A stretch of DNA of 64,000 bases from a bacterium (GTDB lineage: Bacteria > Myxococcota_A > UBA9160 > UBA4427): the NCBI GenBank assembly GCA_024742285.1, contig JANSYR010000004.1:248001-312000 (forward strand), written 5' to 3'. This document shows positions 52,158 to 61,161 of the stretch, piece after piece. The translations under genes and the position numbers were made by a program. Position 1 is the stretch's first letter, and each line of letters begins with the position of its first letter. Under the pieces are notes generated by a model. It had not been told where the DNA came from. It saw nothing but the letters and a program-made list of their open reading frames with translations, and made no database searches.

Positions 52158-53879
52158 GTGGCCTCCGCAGCGGAAACCGCGCGAGGGGTTCGGGACGAGG
52201 TGCCGTCCGTCCGCGGTGGCGGGACCGACGCGCTGCCGCGGCTCGAGCTCCGCGTCGAGCGTCTCCAGCTGACCTTCCGCTTCACCCTCGCGTTCCATGC
52301 CCGGGAGGTGCGCTTCGAGGTGGCACACGGGGACGGCCCCTTCGAGCGCATCTTCCCCGAGACCTTTTCGTTCCACGCGAGCCGTCACGATCCGACCGAG
52401 CTCTTCCTCCAGCTCGACGATCTCCTGACCAAGTCCCGGCTGCTCGGGGGGCGCGCGAGTCCGCGGGATCAGCGCAATCTGATGACCCGGATGCTCGCGG
52501 CGGCCCCGCGCTATCTCGACGGGCTGGTCGAGCATCTCGAGGGGGGCGATCGACTACGCGCGGACGCGCGCATGCGCTTCCACCAGGACGTCGCACTTCT
52601 GTCTCAGGTCCTTCTCCGCTTCATCGAGACCCATGAGATCGACGGCGGTCGTCAGATCCGAGTCGCCGGGTTCAGCCTGCGTCGGCGCATCTTCCAGTCG
52701 CTTCGCGTGCTGGTCGAGGATCGCGTCGAGCCCGACTACCTGTCCGCCTATCTGGCCGGCGAGGTCCAGCTCGTCGATCCCGGGGACGACCCGACCGAGA
52801 GCGGTTTCTTCCAGGTGCTCGAAGGCGGGGAGACCGAGGCCCAGAACCGGATGATCCTCCGGATGGCGGAGCGCGCCTTCTATCTCTGGCTCGAGGGCGT
52901 CTGCCTCGACGAGGAGAACCAGGCGTTCGAGAAGGAGGACTCGCCCTTCGGAACCCGCGAGGAGGAGGTCCTCGCCGCGATCCTCGGGACCGGCGCCGAA
53001 CGGATCGAGCGAAGCGGCGATCTCAGCCCCTTCCTCCGTCGACCCGGAAGCAACTGCCGCCGGCTGCTGGGCAAGCTCGAGCACTGGTTCCTGCGCGTGT
53101 ACGACATCCGCCATTCCTCGGCGATCATCAATCACGGGGCCGGGCTCGAGGGCGGGGCGGAGCCGAACGGCGCCGACCGCAGCCTGACCTGGCATACGCC
53201 GAAGATCCACCTGTCGGTGCTCCTCGGCCTGCTGCTCCCCTACGTCGGGGCGGCCTTCGCCTACGACCAGGCGCCCCGGGCCTTCGACCTGGTCTGTGCG
53301 GCGGAGGTCGTCTTCGTCTACGCCGCCGCGATCTGGTTCCTCCTCTACCGCTTCTGCTGGAAGCGGGACCTGTCCTTCTTCCACGCCTCGGTTCCCCGGA
53401 TCGGCGCGGGGATCATCGTCGGCTACCTGCCGGTGTTCTTGATCGACGAGGTCTGGGATCTCGCGAGCCGCGCCCAGGTGGCGCTCGATTCGGTGGTGCT
53501 CCTGCTGGCGCTGGTGACGCTGCTCTACATCTACGTCGAGGTGGCTCGGCGGATCCCGGATACGGCGGTCGCCTTCTCCCGCGCCCGATCGATCTTCCTG
53601 CTCGGCGTCGTGGAGGCGTTCGGGGTCGGCGTGGTCATGACCAGCCTGATCGGGCCCTTCATGGCGACCCGGAACTGGTCGCCGGACACGGGCGAGGTCG
53701 GGATCGCGGTGCTTCGGGAGTCGATGGATCCGATGATCGGCCAGCTGCCCCACATCGTGGGCTTCGAAGGGATGTACGTCTTCCCCTCGGCGCTCCTGCT
53801 GATGACCTTCCTTTCGTTCTTCATCGGGATCTTCCTCCAGCTGATGTGGGAAGAGCTCCCGATCACGGAACCGCTCTGA
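52158..53879 (+). CDS. Unrecognised membrane protein with N-terminal soluble region
   Basis: 573 aa, GTG start at 52158, 4 nt after the response regulator. Residues 1-350 are soluble with long helices (RRRIFQSLRVLVEDRVEPDY, then LRMAERAFYLWLEGVCLDEE). Residues about 350-570 contain six hydrophobic segments (LSVLLGLLLPYVGAAFAY; AAEVVFVYAAAIWFLLYRF; IGAGIIVGYLPVFLIDEVW; VVLLLALVTLLYIYVEVA; LLGVVEAFGVGVVMTSLIG; ALLLMTFLSFFIGIFLQLM). I recognise no family or catalytic motif. A strong hairpin overlaps its stop codon. Confidence 0.75.
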   Translation: MASAAETARGVRDEVPSVRGGGTDALPRLELRVERLQLTFRFTLAFHAREVRFEVAHGDGPFERIFPETFSFHASRHDPTELFLQLDDLLTKSRLLGGRASPRDQRNLMTRMLAAAPRYLDGLVEHLEGGDRLRADARMRFHQDVALLSQVLLRFIETHEIDGGRQIRVAGFSLRRRIFQSLRVLVEDRVEPDYLSAYLAGEVQLVDPGDDPTESGFFQVLEGGETEAQNRMILRMAERAFYLWLEGVCLDEENQAFEKEDSPFGTREEEVLAAILGTGAERIERSGDLSPFLRRPGSNCRRLLGKLEHWFLRVYDIRHSSAIINHGAGLEGGAEPNGADRSLTWHTPKIHLSVLLGLLLPYVGAAFAYDQAPRAFDLVCAAEVVFVYAAAIWFLLYRFCWKRDLSFFHASVPRIGAGIIVGYLPVFLIDEVWDLASRAQVALDSVVLLLALVTLLYIYVEVARRIPDTAVAFSRARSIFLLGVVEAFGVGVVMTSLIGPFMATRNWSPDTGEVGIAVLRESMDPMIGQLPHIVGFEGMYVFPSALLLMTFLSFFIGIFLQLMWEELPITEPL

Positions 53880-53912
53880 TCGGTGGGCGCTTCGCGCCCG
53901 CCGATCAGAGCG
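53872..53912 (+). terminator. 19-bp stem-loop overlapping the stop codon
   Basis: Left arm 53872-53890 and right arm 53894-53912 pair over 19 positions with a TTC loop (one G-T wobble); core GGGCGC-TTC-GCGCCC. The stop codon (53877-53879) is in the left arm. A smaller GGGCGC-AGC-GCGCCC follows at 53931-53945. No T-run, but the stem is very stable. Confidence 0.7.
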
Positions 53913-54078
53913 TTCAGGACTCTTTACCTCGGGCGCAGCGCGCCCTTGGGCTGAAGGCTCTGCTTGCCGACCAGGGGTCTCGGGCTGACGGACCCTCGGA
54001 TCCGTGGCTTGGGTAGCGACGCCGTCGGGCTGGTCGTAGACTTTCGCGACTGTGCACCCATCTACGAAGGAAGCGTCT

Positions 54079-55014
54079 ATGGAGAGCGAGCACCGACGCG
54101 TGCTCATCATCGGGAGCGGGCCGGCCGGCTACACCGCCGCCATCTACATGGCGCGGGCCGGCCTCGGGCCGCTGATGCTGGCTGGGCTCAACTTCGGCGG
54201 TCAGCTGATGATCACGACCGATGTCGAGAACTACCCGGGCTATCCCGACGGCGTGACCGGACCGATCATGATGGAGGAGTTCCAGAAGCAGGCGGAGCGG
54301 TTCGGGACGACGATCCTCTATACGGACGCGACGAGCGTCGATTTTTCCGAGCGCCCCTTCAAGGTCTCGACGGACAGCACGAACTACACCGCCGACGCGG
54401 TCGTGATCGCGACCGGCGCCTCGGCGCGTTGGCTCGGTCTCGATTCCGAGCAGGAATTCGTCAACAAGGGCGTCTCGGCCTGCGCGACCTGCGACGGGGC
54501 GCTCTTCCGGGACAAGCCGATGGCGGTCGTCGGCGGCGGCGACACGGCGATGGAGGAAGCGCTCTTCCTGACCCGCTTCGCCACCAAGGTCACGCTCGTG
54601 CATCGCCGTGGCGAGCTCCGCGCCTCGAAGATCATGCAGGAGCGCGCGCTCGAGAACGAGAAGATCGAGTTCGCCTGGCACTCCGAGGTCGACGAGGTTC
54701 TCGGTGGTGATTTCGTGACCGGCGTACGCCTCAAGGACGTACGCGACGCCTCGACCCGCGAGATCGATCTCGAAGCACTCTTCATCGCGATCGGCCACCA
54801 GCCGAACACTTCCCTGTTCAAGGGACAGCTCGAAATGGACGATGCGGAGTACCTGAAGGTGAAGCCGGGCTCGACGTACACGTCGGTCGAAGGGGTGTTC
54901 GCGTGCGGCGACGTGGCGGACCCGATCTATCGGCAGGCCGTGACGGCGGCTGGGACCGGTTGCATGGCGGCGATCGACGCGGAGCGCTGGCTCGCCGAAC
55001 AGGGGATCGGCTGA
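54079..55014 (+). CDS. trxB: Thioredoxin reductase
   Basis: 311 aa. FAD-binding GSGPAGYTAAIYMARAGL, NADPH-binding VVGGGDTAMEEALFL, redox CATC (Cys135, Cys138) in SACATCDG and C-terminal FACGDVADPIYRQAVTAAGT. Length and motifs are standard for low-molecular-weight TrxB. Transfers electrons from NADPH to thioredoxin in the cytosol. ATG at 54079 has GAAGGAAG upstream. It is separated from the previous gene by a strong hairpin. Confidence 0.96.
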   Translation: MESEHRRVLIIGSGPAGYTAAIYMARAGLGPLMLAGLNFGGQLMITTDVENYPGYPDGVTGPIMMEEFQKQAERFGTTILYTDATSVDFSERPFKVSTDSTNYTADAVVIATGASARWLGLDSEQEFVNKGVSACATCDGALFRDKPMAVVGGGDTAMEEALFLTRFATKVTLVHRRGELRASKIMQERALENEKIEFAWHSEVDEVLGGDFVTGVRLKDVRDASTREIDLEALFIAIGHQPNTSLFKGQLEMDDAEYLKVKPGSTYTSVEGVFACGDVADPIYRQAVTAAGTGCMAAIDAERWLAEQGIG

Positions 55015-55056
55015 TTCCGGATCGACCGATCACCCCGCACCAGGAGTAGACGTCGC

Positions 55057-56124
55057 ATGACGCTCTCGCGAGAACATTTCGAGGAGCTGACGAAGCGCTC
55101 CCCGGACATCATCGTGGGAACCGACCGCAAGGGCCGGGTCGTCTACTACAACGACGGGGCGCATGACTCCCTCGGCTACGAGAGCGACGAAGTGCTGGGC
55201 GAGTTCGTCGGGCTCTTCTACCCGAGCGTCGAGGAGGCCAAGCGCGTCGCCGAGGCGATGCGCGGTCCCGAGCACGGTGGTACCGGCGTCTGCAACACCC
55301 TCGAGACCCAGTTCGTCGCCCGAAGCGGCGATCTGATCCCGGTCGCGATCTCCGGCACGGTCCTCTACGACGAGAAGGGCGAAGAAGACGGTACGATCGG
55401 CTTCGCAAAGGATCTCCGCGAGATCCTTCACAAGGATCAGCTCGCGACCCTCGGCGAGGTCGCGATCGGCCTCTCTCACGAGATCAACAACCCGCTCTCG
55501 GTGATCGTGAACCAGGCGACGCTGCTCGAGAACGACATCGCGGGCCTCGCCGGCGAATCCGATTCCTCCGTCGAGAACGAAAGGCTCGATGCGATCCGCC
55601 GCGAAGTCGGGCGGATCACGGAGGTCGTCGAGCGTCTCGCCGACATGGTGAAGAGCGACAGCTACGAGACGACCAACTACGTGGGTCCGGCACGGATGGT
55701 CGATCTTCGGAGCGACGACCGGAAACGCCACGAGCCCGACGCTCGCCTCGCGGGACTCCGGATCCTGGTCGCGGACGACGACGCGGGTATCTGTCGCACG
55801 CTCAAGGATCTACTCGAGGTCGACGGCTGCGAGGTCGAGATCGCGGACAACGGCGCCCTGGCCCTCGAGATCCTCGAGCGCGAACGCTTCGACCTGCTGC
55901 TCTCGGACGTCGTGATGCCGAAGATGGATGGCCACGAGCTCTATCTGCGCGTACGGTCGGCCTACCCCGAGATGCCCGTGCTGATGATGACCGCGTTCCA
56001 CTACGACAAGGACCACATCATCAAGCGAAGCCGGATGGAAGGTCTCGAAGGCGTGATCTTCAAGAAACCGGTCGATCCGGAGCGTCTCCGCCAGGTGATC
56101 GCGGAGTCCGTCGGTCGCAGTTGA
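55057..56124 (+). CDS. PAS-HisKA-receiver protein lacking a histidine-kinase ATPase domain
   Basis: 355 aa. PAS domain at 5-118, HisKA-type segment with His141 (GLSHEINNPLSVI), and a receiver at about 235-350 with Asp284 (LLLSDVVMPKMDG) and a C-terminal Lys (KKPVDP). Between residue 200 and 232 there is no space for an N-box, G1 or G2 motif, so the HATPase domain is missing. It cannot autophosphorylate by itself; it could be a phosphorelay partner or need another kinase. 42 bp after trxB on the same strand. Ribosome site is modest. Confidence 0.85.
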   Translation: MTLSREHFEELTKRSPDIIVGTDRKGRVVYYNDGAHDSLGYESDEVLGEFVGLFYPSVEEAKRVAEAMRGPEHGGTGVCNTLETQFVARSGDLIPVAISGTVLYDEKGEEDGTIGFAKDLREILHKDQLATLGEVAIGLSHEINNPLSVIVNQATLLENDIAGLAGESDSSVENERLDAIRREVGRITEVVERLADMVKSDSYETTNYVGPARMVDLRSDDRKRHEPDARLAGLRILVADDDAGICRTLKDLLEVDGCEVEIADNGALALEILERERFDLLLSDVVMPKMDGHELYLRVRSAYPEMPVLMMTAFHYDKDHIIKRSRMEGLEGVIFKKPVDPERLRQVIAESVGRS

Positions 56125-56169
56125 TCGGAGCGACCTGACGCGGTTCGCCGCCGGTCGTCTCGGCGTGAT

Positions 56170-56796
56170 CTAGCGCGAACCATCGCCGGTCGTCTCGGCA
56201 CGCGCTTCCGCGGCGATCGCCTCGACGAAGCTCGCCAGCGCAAGTACGCAGGTGTCCCCGTCCGCGTCGCCCGTTCGATCGCCGTAGAGACGGCCCTCTC
56301 CCGAGCCGTTCGCGTCGGTGTAGACGAGATCGCCGCTCAACGCGTCCGCGAAGAGCTTGAGTTCGGTTACCTCGATCCGCTCCTGCCCGTTGTCGAAGAA
56401 GCCGAAGGGGACCTCGATCCCGTCGGTGCGGGATCGTGCCTCGAAGAGCATCACCGACACGGGGATCGGCGAGCGCGGGCTCTCGAGGATCAGGCAGGAG
56501 TTCGCGTCCAGCAGGAGGTCGTCCCCGTCCGAGAGGTCGCCGCCGCGCTGCGTGTTGCGGACGATCCAGATCGGGTCGCTCACCTCGAGCGACCGGGACC
56601 CGAGGACGAGGGTGCCATGGATGGGCACGCCGATCTCCTGGACGCGGAGCTCGACGTCGTAGGTTCCGCGAACGTCGCCGCCACTCGAGCAGGCCGTGAG
56701 CGTCGCGACGAAAGCGAGTGTGAAGGCGAGTGCGGAAGCGAGGAGGAACGAACCGAGGCCGGCGCGCGAGGCGCGGCCTCTCGGCATGCGCGTCAT
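56170..56796 (-). CDS. Lipoprotein of unknown function
   Basis: 208 aa. Signal peptide ending in a lipobox (FVATLTACSSGG, +2 Ser), then a beta-rich mature region (GTYDVELRVQEIGVPIHGTL; YTDANGSGEGRLYGDRTGDA). No recognised family. ATG at 56796 overlaps the stop of the DUF1761-like gene by 4 bp (ATGA), fixing the start and showing coupling. Confidence 0.7.
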   Translation of the reverse strand: MTRMPRGRASRAGLGSFLLASALAFTLAFVATLTACSSGGDVRGTYDVELRVQEIGVPIHGTLVLGSRSLEVSDPIWIVRNTQRGGDLSDGDDLLLDANSCLILESPRSPIPVSVMLFEARSRTDGIEVPFGFFDNGQERIEVTELKLFADALSGDLVYTDANGSGEGRLYGDRTGDADGDTCVLALASFVEAIAAEARAETTGDGSR

Positions 56797-57191
56797 GCGG
56801 CGAACCACCCCTGGATCCCGCCGATCAGGATCAGGTAGAGCGCGCGATAACCCACCTGGATCAGGTAGAGCCGCGCGCTCCAGCCCGAGAAGAGCGCATC
56901 GGACAGCATCGCCATCGCGACGATCCCGAAGCCGACGATCGCCCCGGCCAGGAGCCCCGGTCCGACCCCCGTGATCCCGAGGCCGCCGAGCAGCCACGCC
57001 ATCGCGAGGGAGGCGACGAAGCAGGAGAAGACGCTGCCAGCGATCTCGCGACCTGCGGGCCCGGCGTCCCCCTCGTCGAGGCCGATCTCGGCCATCCACG
57101 CCGGCCCGAAGAGCGCCGGGGAATACCAGGCCGCTCCGAGACCACCGGCCACGACGGTGGAGAGGGCGATCGCGATCCAGTCGAAGTCCAT
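56793..57191 (-). CDS. DUF1761-like small membrane protein
   Basis: 132 aa. Four hydrophobic segments and the DUF1761 landmark WYSPALFGPAWMAEIG near residue 22. Function unknown. The gene is coupled to the lipoprotein downstream by a 4-bp overlap, so the two may act together at the inner membrane and the periplasm. Confidence 0.78.
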   Translation of the reverse strand: MDFDWIAIALSTVVAGGLGAAWYSPALFGPAWMAEIGLDEGDAGPAGREIAGSVFSCFVASLAMAWLLGGLGITGVGPGLLAGAIVGFGIVAMAMLSDALFSGWSARLYLIQVGYRALYLILIGGIQGWFAA

Positions 57192-57285
57192 GGGCGGTCC
57201 CTCCGCTTCGGAGTCCGCGTCACTCTAGGCTACCTTCGTTCGTCCCCGCTCCCCCGCTCCCCCGCGCCTGCCCCGAGGCTCCAGC

Positions 57286-58206
57286 ATGACCGACGCCTGC
57301 TCCCCGGCTCCCGACGCCGGCCCGAAGTCGCCCCGGGCCTCGACGATCCGGCCGCCGATCGTGGTTCGCCAGCCGCGCCTCGAGCTCGGGAACCGGTCGA
57401 CGTCCGAACGCCCGCCGATCGATCGGTACTGGTGGGGCGGAGACCCCTTCCAGACCCACTTCCTGAACGCGCTCTCGTCGACCTTTCCCTTCGGCGAAGC
57501 GTTCTTCGTTCGTTCGGTCCGCCACTACGCCGACCGCCTCGACGATCCCGACCTCGCGAAGGAGATCCGGGCGTTCGCCGCCCAGGAAGGCCAGCACAGT
57601 CGGCTCCACGACGATCACGTGGAGCTGCTCCTCGCCCAGGGCTACACCGCCCTCGAGACCCGCAACCGCTTCTTCGACCGAATCGTCCGCTGGCACAACC
57701 GCCGCACGCCTGCCTTCGCGCTCGCGGTGACCGCGAGCCTCGAACACCTGACCGCGCTGCTGGCGCGTCAGGTGCTGGACGAGGAGGCCGACTGGACCCG
57801 GACGATGGATCCGCGGATGCGGTCCCTCTGGCGCTGGCACGCCCTCGAGGAGTCGGAACACAAGGCGGTGGCCTTCGATACGTACCGTGCGATGGACCTG
57901 CCCTACGGGCTGCTCGTCTTCGCGATGGTCCTCAGTACCTTCGATCTCGCGATCGAGACCTTCCAGCGCATGCTCTACATGTTCTGGAAGGACGGCCGAC
58001 TCTTCGATGGAGCGGCCTGGCGTCGTGGTGGGCGTTTCCTCTTCGGACGAGGCGGCTTCCTGCGCGGACTGGGAGCCGACTACCGGGCCTGGTTCCGCCG
58101 CGACTTCCACCCCGACCAGATCGACGATCGCGCGACGATCGAACGCCTCGGACCGATCGTCGACGCCGAGATCGCCGAGTGGGCGGCGGCGTCCGCCGCC
58201 CGCTGA
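57286..58206 (+). CDS. Predicted metal-dependent hydrolase (PF10118-like)
   Basis: 306 aa. Two Glu/His clusters typical of a carboxylate-bridged di-metal helical fold: FAAQEGQHSRLHDDH and WHALEESEHKAVAFDTYRAM. DRYWWGGDPFQTHFLNALS is at the N-terminus. Members of this family are annotated as metal-dependent hydrolases without a confirmed substrate. It lies just before an enoyl-CoA hydratase on the same strand (24 nt gap), which suggests lipid or acyl metabolism. Confidence 0.82.
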   Translation: MTDACSPAPDAGPKSPRASTIRPPIVVRQPRLELGNRSTSERPPIDRYWWGGDPFQTHFLNALSSTFPFGEAFFVRSVRHYADRLDDPDLAKEIRAFAAQEGQHSRLHDDHVELLLAQGYTALETRNRFFDRIVRWHNRRTPAFALAVTASLEHLTALLARQVLDEEADWTRTMDPRMRSLWRWHALEESEHKAVAFDTYRAMDLPYGLLVFAMVLSTFDLAIETFQRMLYMFWKDGRLFDGAAWRRGGRFLFGRGGFLRGLGADYRAWFRRDFHPDQIDDRATIERLGPIVDAEIAEWAAASAAR

Positions 58207-58230
58207 AACAACCCGATACGGGAGACCGCC

Positions 58231-59001
58231 TTGTTCCAGAATCTCACGACCGAAGTCGAGGGGCCGATCGGTCGGCTGACGCTGACCCGCGGCGAGAAGC
58301 TGAATCCCCTGGGTACGGACACCCTCGAAGAGATCGCCCTCGCTGCACGTCATTTCGACGAGGAGACCGAAGCGAAGGTGGTGATCGTGTCCGGGGCCGG
58401 TCGTGCCTTCTCGGCCGGCGCGGATCTCGACAGTTTCTCGAAGAAGAGCGACAAGTCGACCCGCGAGGTCGCGGAAATCGGTCGTCGGATGGCGGAGGCA
58501 GTCGAGGCGATGCACGCGATCACGATCGCGAAGATCCAGGGGTGGTGCGTCGGGGGCGGACTCGTGCTCGCCGCGGCCTGTGACCTCCGCTTCGCAACGG
58601 AAGAGACCCGCTTCTCGATTCCCGAGGTGGATCTCGGGATTCCCCTCGCCTGGGGCGGAATCCCGCGCCTCGTGCGTGAGATCGGGCCGGCGCTGACGAA
58701 GGAGCTGGTGTTGACCTGCCGACCCTTCGACGCCGCCGAGGGCAAGGCTTCGGGTTTCCTGAACCGCGTCGTCCCCGCCGCGTCCCTCGACGCCGAGGTC
58801 GAGACGGTGGCTGCTTCCCTCGCGAAGAAGGCGCGTCACGCCCTCTTCTCCACGAAGCGCCACGTGAACGCCGTGACCGACCAGATGGTCGGAACGGGCC
58901 GGAGCTGGGCGGATGCGGACGGGCTGGTGACCGGCTTCTCGGATCCCGAGTGTGCCGAAGCGCGGCGCGAGTACCTGAGCGAACGTGCGAAGGGACGTTA
59001 G
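58231..59001 (+). CDS. Enoyl-CoA hydratase/isomerase family protein
   Basis: 256 aa. GRAFSAGADLDSFSKK and GWCVGGGLVLAAACDLRFAT are the oxyanion-hole and active-site loops of the crotonase fold; FSIPEVDLGIPLAWGGIPRL carries the conserved acidic position. Start TTG at 58231, preceded by GGGAGA. It may be a hydratase, isomerase or other crotonase; the Glu pair of hydratases is not obvious, so exact activity is open. 24 nt after the PF10118-like gene. Confidence 0.9.
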   Translation: MFQNLTTEVEGPIGRLTLTRGEKLNPLGTDTLEEIALAARHFDEETEAKVVIVSGAGRAFSAGADLDSFSKKSDKSTREVAEIGRRMAEAVEAMHAITIAKIQGWCVGGGLVLAAACDLRFATEETRFSIPEVDLGIPLAWGGIPRLVREIGPALTKELVLTCRPFDAAEGKASGFLNRVVPAASLDAEVETVAASLAKKARHALFSTKRHVNAVTDQMVGTGRSWADADGLVTGFSDPECAEARREYLSERAKGR

Positions 59002-59009
59002 GCGACCGG

Positions 59010-59026
59010 GATCGTCGCCGACGATC
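59010..59026. terminator. Bidirectional hairpin between convergent genes
   Basis: GATCGTC-GCC-GACGATC, 7-bp perfect arms, fills the 26-bp gap between the crotonase stop and the DUF2059 gene stop. No T-tract is present. Confidence 0.45.
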
Positions 59027-59027
59027 G

Positions 59028-59609
59028 CTACTGTGCGGTCGGAACCGCCGGCGCGCCCGGTCCGGGCTGCACGCTCGTCTCGAAGCCGAGCTCGCGAAGG
59101 CGGGCGTCGATCGCGAGGTGGAAGGCCGGCGTGATTCCGAAGGTGACCTCCTGGAGCGCCGCCATGCTGTCCTGGTTCATCTGCCCCGAGGTCTCGAGAC
59201 TCTTGCGTCCGAGGGGCGAATCCCAGAATTCGACGAGGGCTTCCATCTCCTTCTCGTCGAAGTACTTCGCGTAGACCGGCGCCATCACCTTCGTCAGGTA
59301 GTCGAGGTCACCGAGCTTCTCGCCGAACTTCGCCTGGGCCTCTTCGAGGACGATCTGCTGCATCTGCTCGGTGACCTCCGCCCCGCTCGCCGCGATCTGC
59401 ATCAGCGTCTCGTTGGCGGCCTGATAGGCGATGCTGTCACCGTACGAGACGTAGGTGTTCTGGATCTCGAGGTAGGCGCGCAAGGACTTCCTGAACGCAG
59501 CCGAAGGGCCCTTCTCGTCCTCGGCGGCGGCGGTCGTCGCCCCGGCGAGGGAGACGACCGAGAGGATCGCGGTGGCGACGAGGAGGCGGGAGATTCGGGC
59601 GACGGACAT
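59028..59609 (-). CDS. DUF2059 periplasmic protein
   Basis: 193 aa. Signal peptide about 1-29 (LLVATAILSVVSLAGATTAAA). The helical mature part contains the DUF2059 pattern: YLTKVMAPVYAKYFDEKEME, ALVEFWDSPLGRKSLETSGQ. The family is exported and of unknown function. Ends with a Pro-rich tail. Convergent with the crotonase gene. Confidence 0.85.
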   Translation of the reverse strand: MSVARISRLLVATAILSVVSLAGATTAAAEDEKGPSAAFRKSLRAYLEIQNTYVSYGDSIAYQAANETLMQIAASGAEVTEQMQQIVLEEAQAKFGEKLGDLDYLTKVMAPVYAKYFDEKEMEALVEFWDSPLGRKSLETSGQMNQDSMAALQEVTFGITPAFHLAIDARLRELGFETSVQPGPGAPAVPTAQ

Positions 59610-59767
59610 GCTGGACTCCTGGCCTCGTTCTGCGAGGCGCGGCTGGACCGAAAGGCGTTCGGTTCGGATCGGCCGGATGGGGGCTTCCCTTTCGCGGACT
59701 CGCGGGCCGCGAGCGTAGAGGGCGCCCGAGGATAGGGGGCGCTCTCCGGAACCGCCTGCTTCCCGGG

Positions 59768-60586
59768 TCAGGAACCGCCTGCTTCCTCAGGCACCGCCCC
59801 GCGACTCCGAGTGCCCTCGCGAGGTCTCCTGCGGGTGACCGGGAGAGTGGCGGCCAGGGCGAGCCCGCGGACCTCGAGGGCGCCGGCTTCCAGGAGGGCG
59901 CTCGCGGCGGCTTCGAGGGTCGCCCCGGTCGTGAGGACGTCGTCGACGAGGGCGACACGGGGATCCCCCGGGAGGTTCCTCGGTGCCCGGAACGCCCGTC
60001 GGACATTCTCGCGCCGCGCCTCGCCCCGGAGTGAAGCCTGGGGGCGGGTCGGCCGGAAACGCTCGAGGAGATCCGGTCGGAAGGGCCGGCCGAGCCGGGC
60101 AGCGACCCGGCGAGCCAGGGCGTCGGCCTGATTGAATCCCCGCTCGCGCTGGCGTGCAGCGTGGAGCGGCAGACTCGTGACGAGATCGACGTGCCCGCCC
60201 GCTTCCCGGGCCACCCGTTCGCCGAGCGCGTCGGCGAGGGCGTCGATCGCGCGCTCGACGGCGACGGACGGTCGGCCCTGCGCTCGCTTGCTCGCCGGGA
60301 TCCACCGCGCGATCGGGCCCGAGTAGCGAAGGGCGGCATGGCTCGCCTGGAGCGCGCTCCCCATCGCCAGGCACCGGGGACAGCCCGAAGGCCCGGTGCG
60401 TCGCCCGCCGCAACGCGGACAACCGTCGGCCCGCCGCCACCAGGGGAGCGCCCGCGCGCATTCGCCACAGAAGGCGCTCGGACGTCCGGGCGAGGGGGAG
60501 CGGAGGGGCTGCGCACAGACGACGCAGCCGGTGGGGAGGAGCGCGTCGACGAAGCGCGCCGATGCGCGGCGCCAGGTCCCGGTCAT
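59768..60586 (-). CDS. comF: ComF-family phosphoribosyltransferase-like protein
   Basis: 272 aa. N-terminal zinc-binding-like cysteines (TGCVVCAQPL, CGECARALP, CPRCGG, CPRCLAMG) and the C-terminal PRPP-type loop VALVDDVLTTGATLEAAA, with RQRERGFNQADALARRVA in between. In naturally competent bacteria ComFC helps DNA uptake; elsewhere the family function is uncertain. ATG at 60586. Followed by a Gly/Arg-rich tail. Upstream neighbour rsfS lies 100 bp away on the same strand. Confidence 0.9.
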   Translation of the reverse strand: MTGTWRRASARFVDALLPTGCVVCAQPLRSPSPGRPSAFCGECARALPWWRRADGCPRCGGRRTGPSGCPRCLAMGSALQASHAALRYSGPIARWIPASKRAQGRPSVAVERAIDALADALGERVAREAGGHVDLVTSLPLHAARQRERGFNQADALARRVAARLGRPFRPDLLERFRPTRPQASLRGEARRENVRRAFRAPRNLPGDPRVALVDDVLTTGATLEAAASALLEAGALEVRGLALAATLPVTRRRPREGTRSRGAVPEEAGGS

Positions 60587-60688
60587 CGCAGGTTCTCGCC
60601 TCTTCCGCGTTCGCGGCGGGAGTCGGAGCGTCGTGACGGGATCGACGCGTGGCGGGACCGAGGTGGGGGAAAGCGAAAGGGACCGCGA

Positions 60689-61114
60689 TCAGGCCGCGGG
60701 GAAGGCGCCCTCGTCGTCGACGTCGATCTCGTCGACGACCGAGGGATTCGGATCGACGCCCTCGATCTCGAGGTCGATCCTCGGCGCATCGCGCCAGAGG
60801 CGTTCGAGGTCGTACTGCTCGCGGGTCTCGGGGTCGAACACGTGGACGATCGCGTCGTTGCAGTCGATCAGGACCCAGTTTCCGTCGGATTCGCCCTCGA
60901 CGCCGAGCGGCGGCTCGCCGTGCTGCTTGAGCACTTCGACGACCGCATCGGAGATCGAACGTACCTGTCGGTCGGAGCGGCCCGTCAGCAGGATGAACGA
61001 GTCGGCGTACGAAGTCAGGGTTCGCATGTCGAGGGCGACGGGACGCTCGGCCTTCCGGTCGAGGGCGGCCTCCACGATCCATCGCGCCTTGGTCTTGGGA
61101 TCGGGGATTTCCAA
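60689..61114 (-). CDS. rsfS: Ribosomal silencing factor RsfS
   Basis: 141 aa. PVALDMRTLTSYADSFILLT and GRSDRQVRSISDAVVEVLKQ, plus GNWVLIDCNDAIVHVFDPET, are the conserved core; the C-terminus is acidic. It binds ribosomal protein uL14 and blocks subunit joining on starvation. Start TTG at 61114, with AGGAGAG a few nt before. Follows nadD by 47 bp in the conserved proB-proA-nadD-rsfS order. Confidence 0.95.
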   Translation of the reverse strand: MEIPDPKTKARWIVEAALDRKAERPVALDMRTLTSYADSFILLTGRSDRQVRSISDAVVEVLKQHGEPPLGVEGESDGNWVLIDCNDAIVHVFDPETREQYDLERLWRDAPRIDLEIEGVDPNPSVVDEIDVDDEGAFPAA

Positions 61115-61161
61115 CGTGCTCTCCTGGAGGCCCGGCCGGCGGTGCCGGCGGGGCGCTCTCT

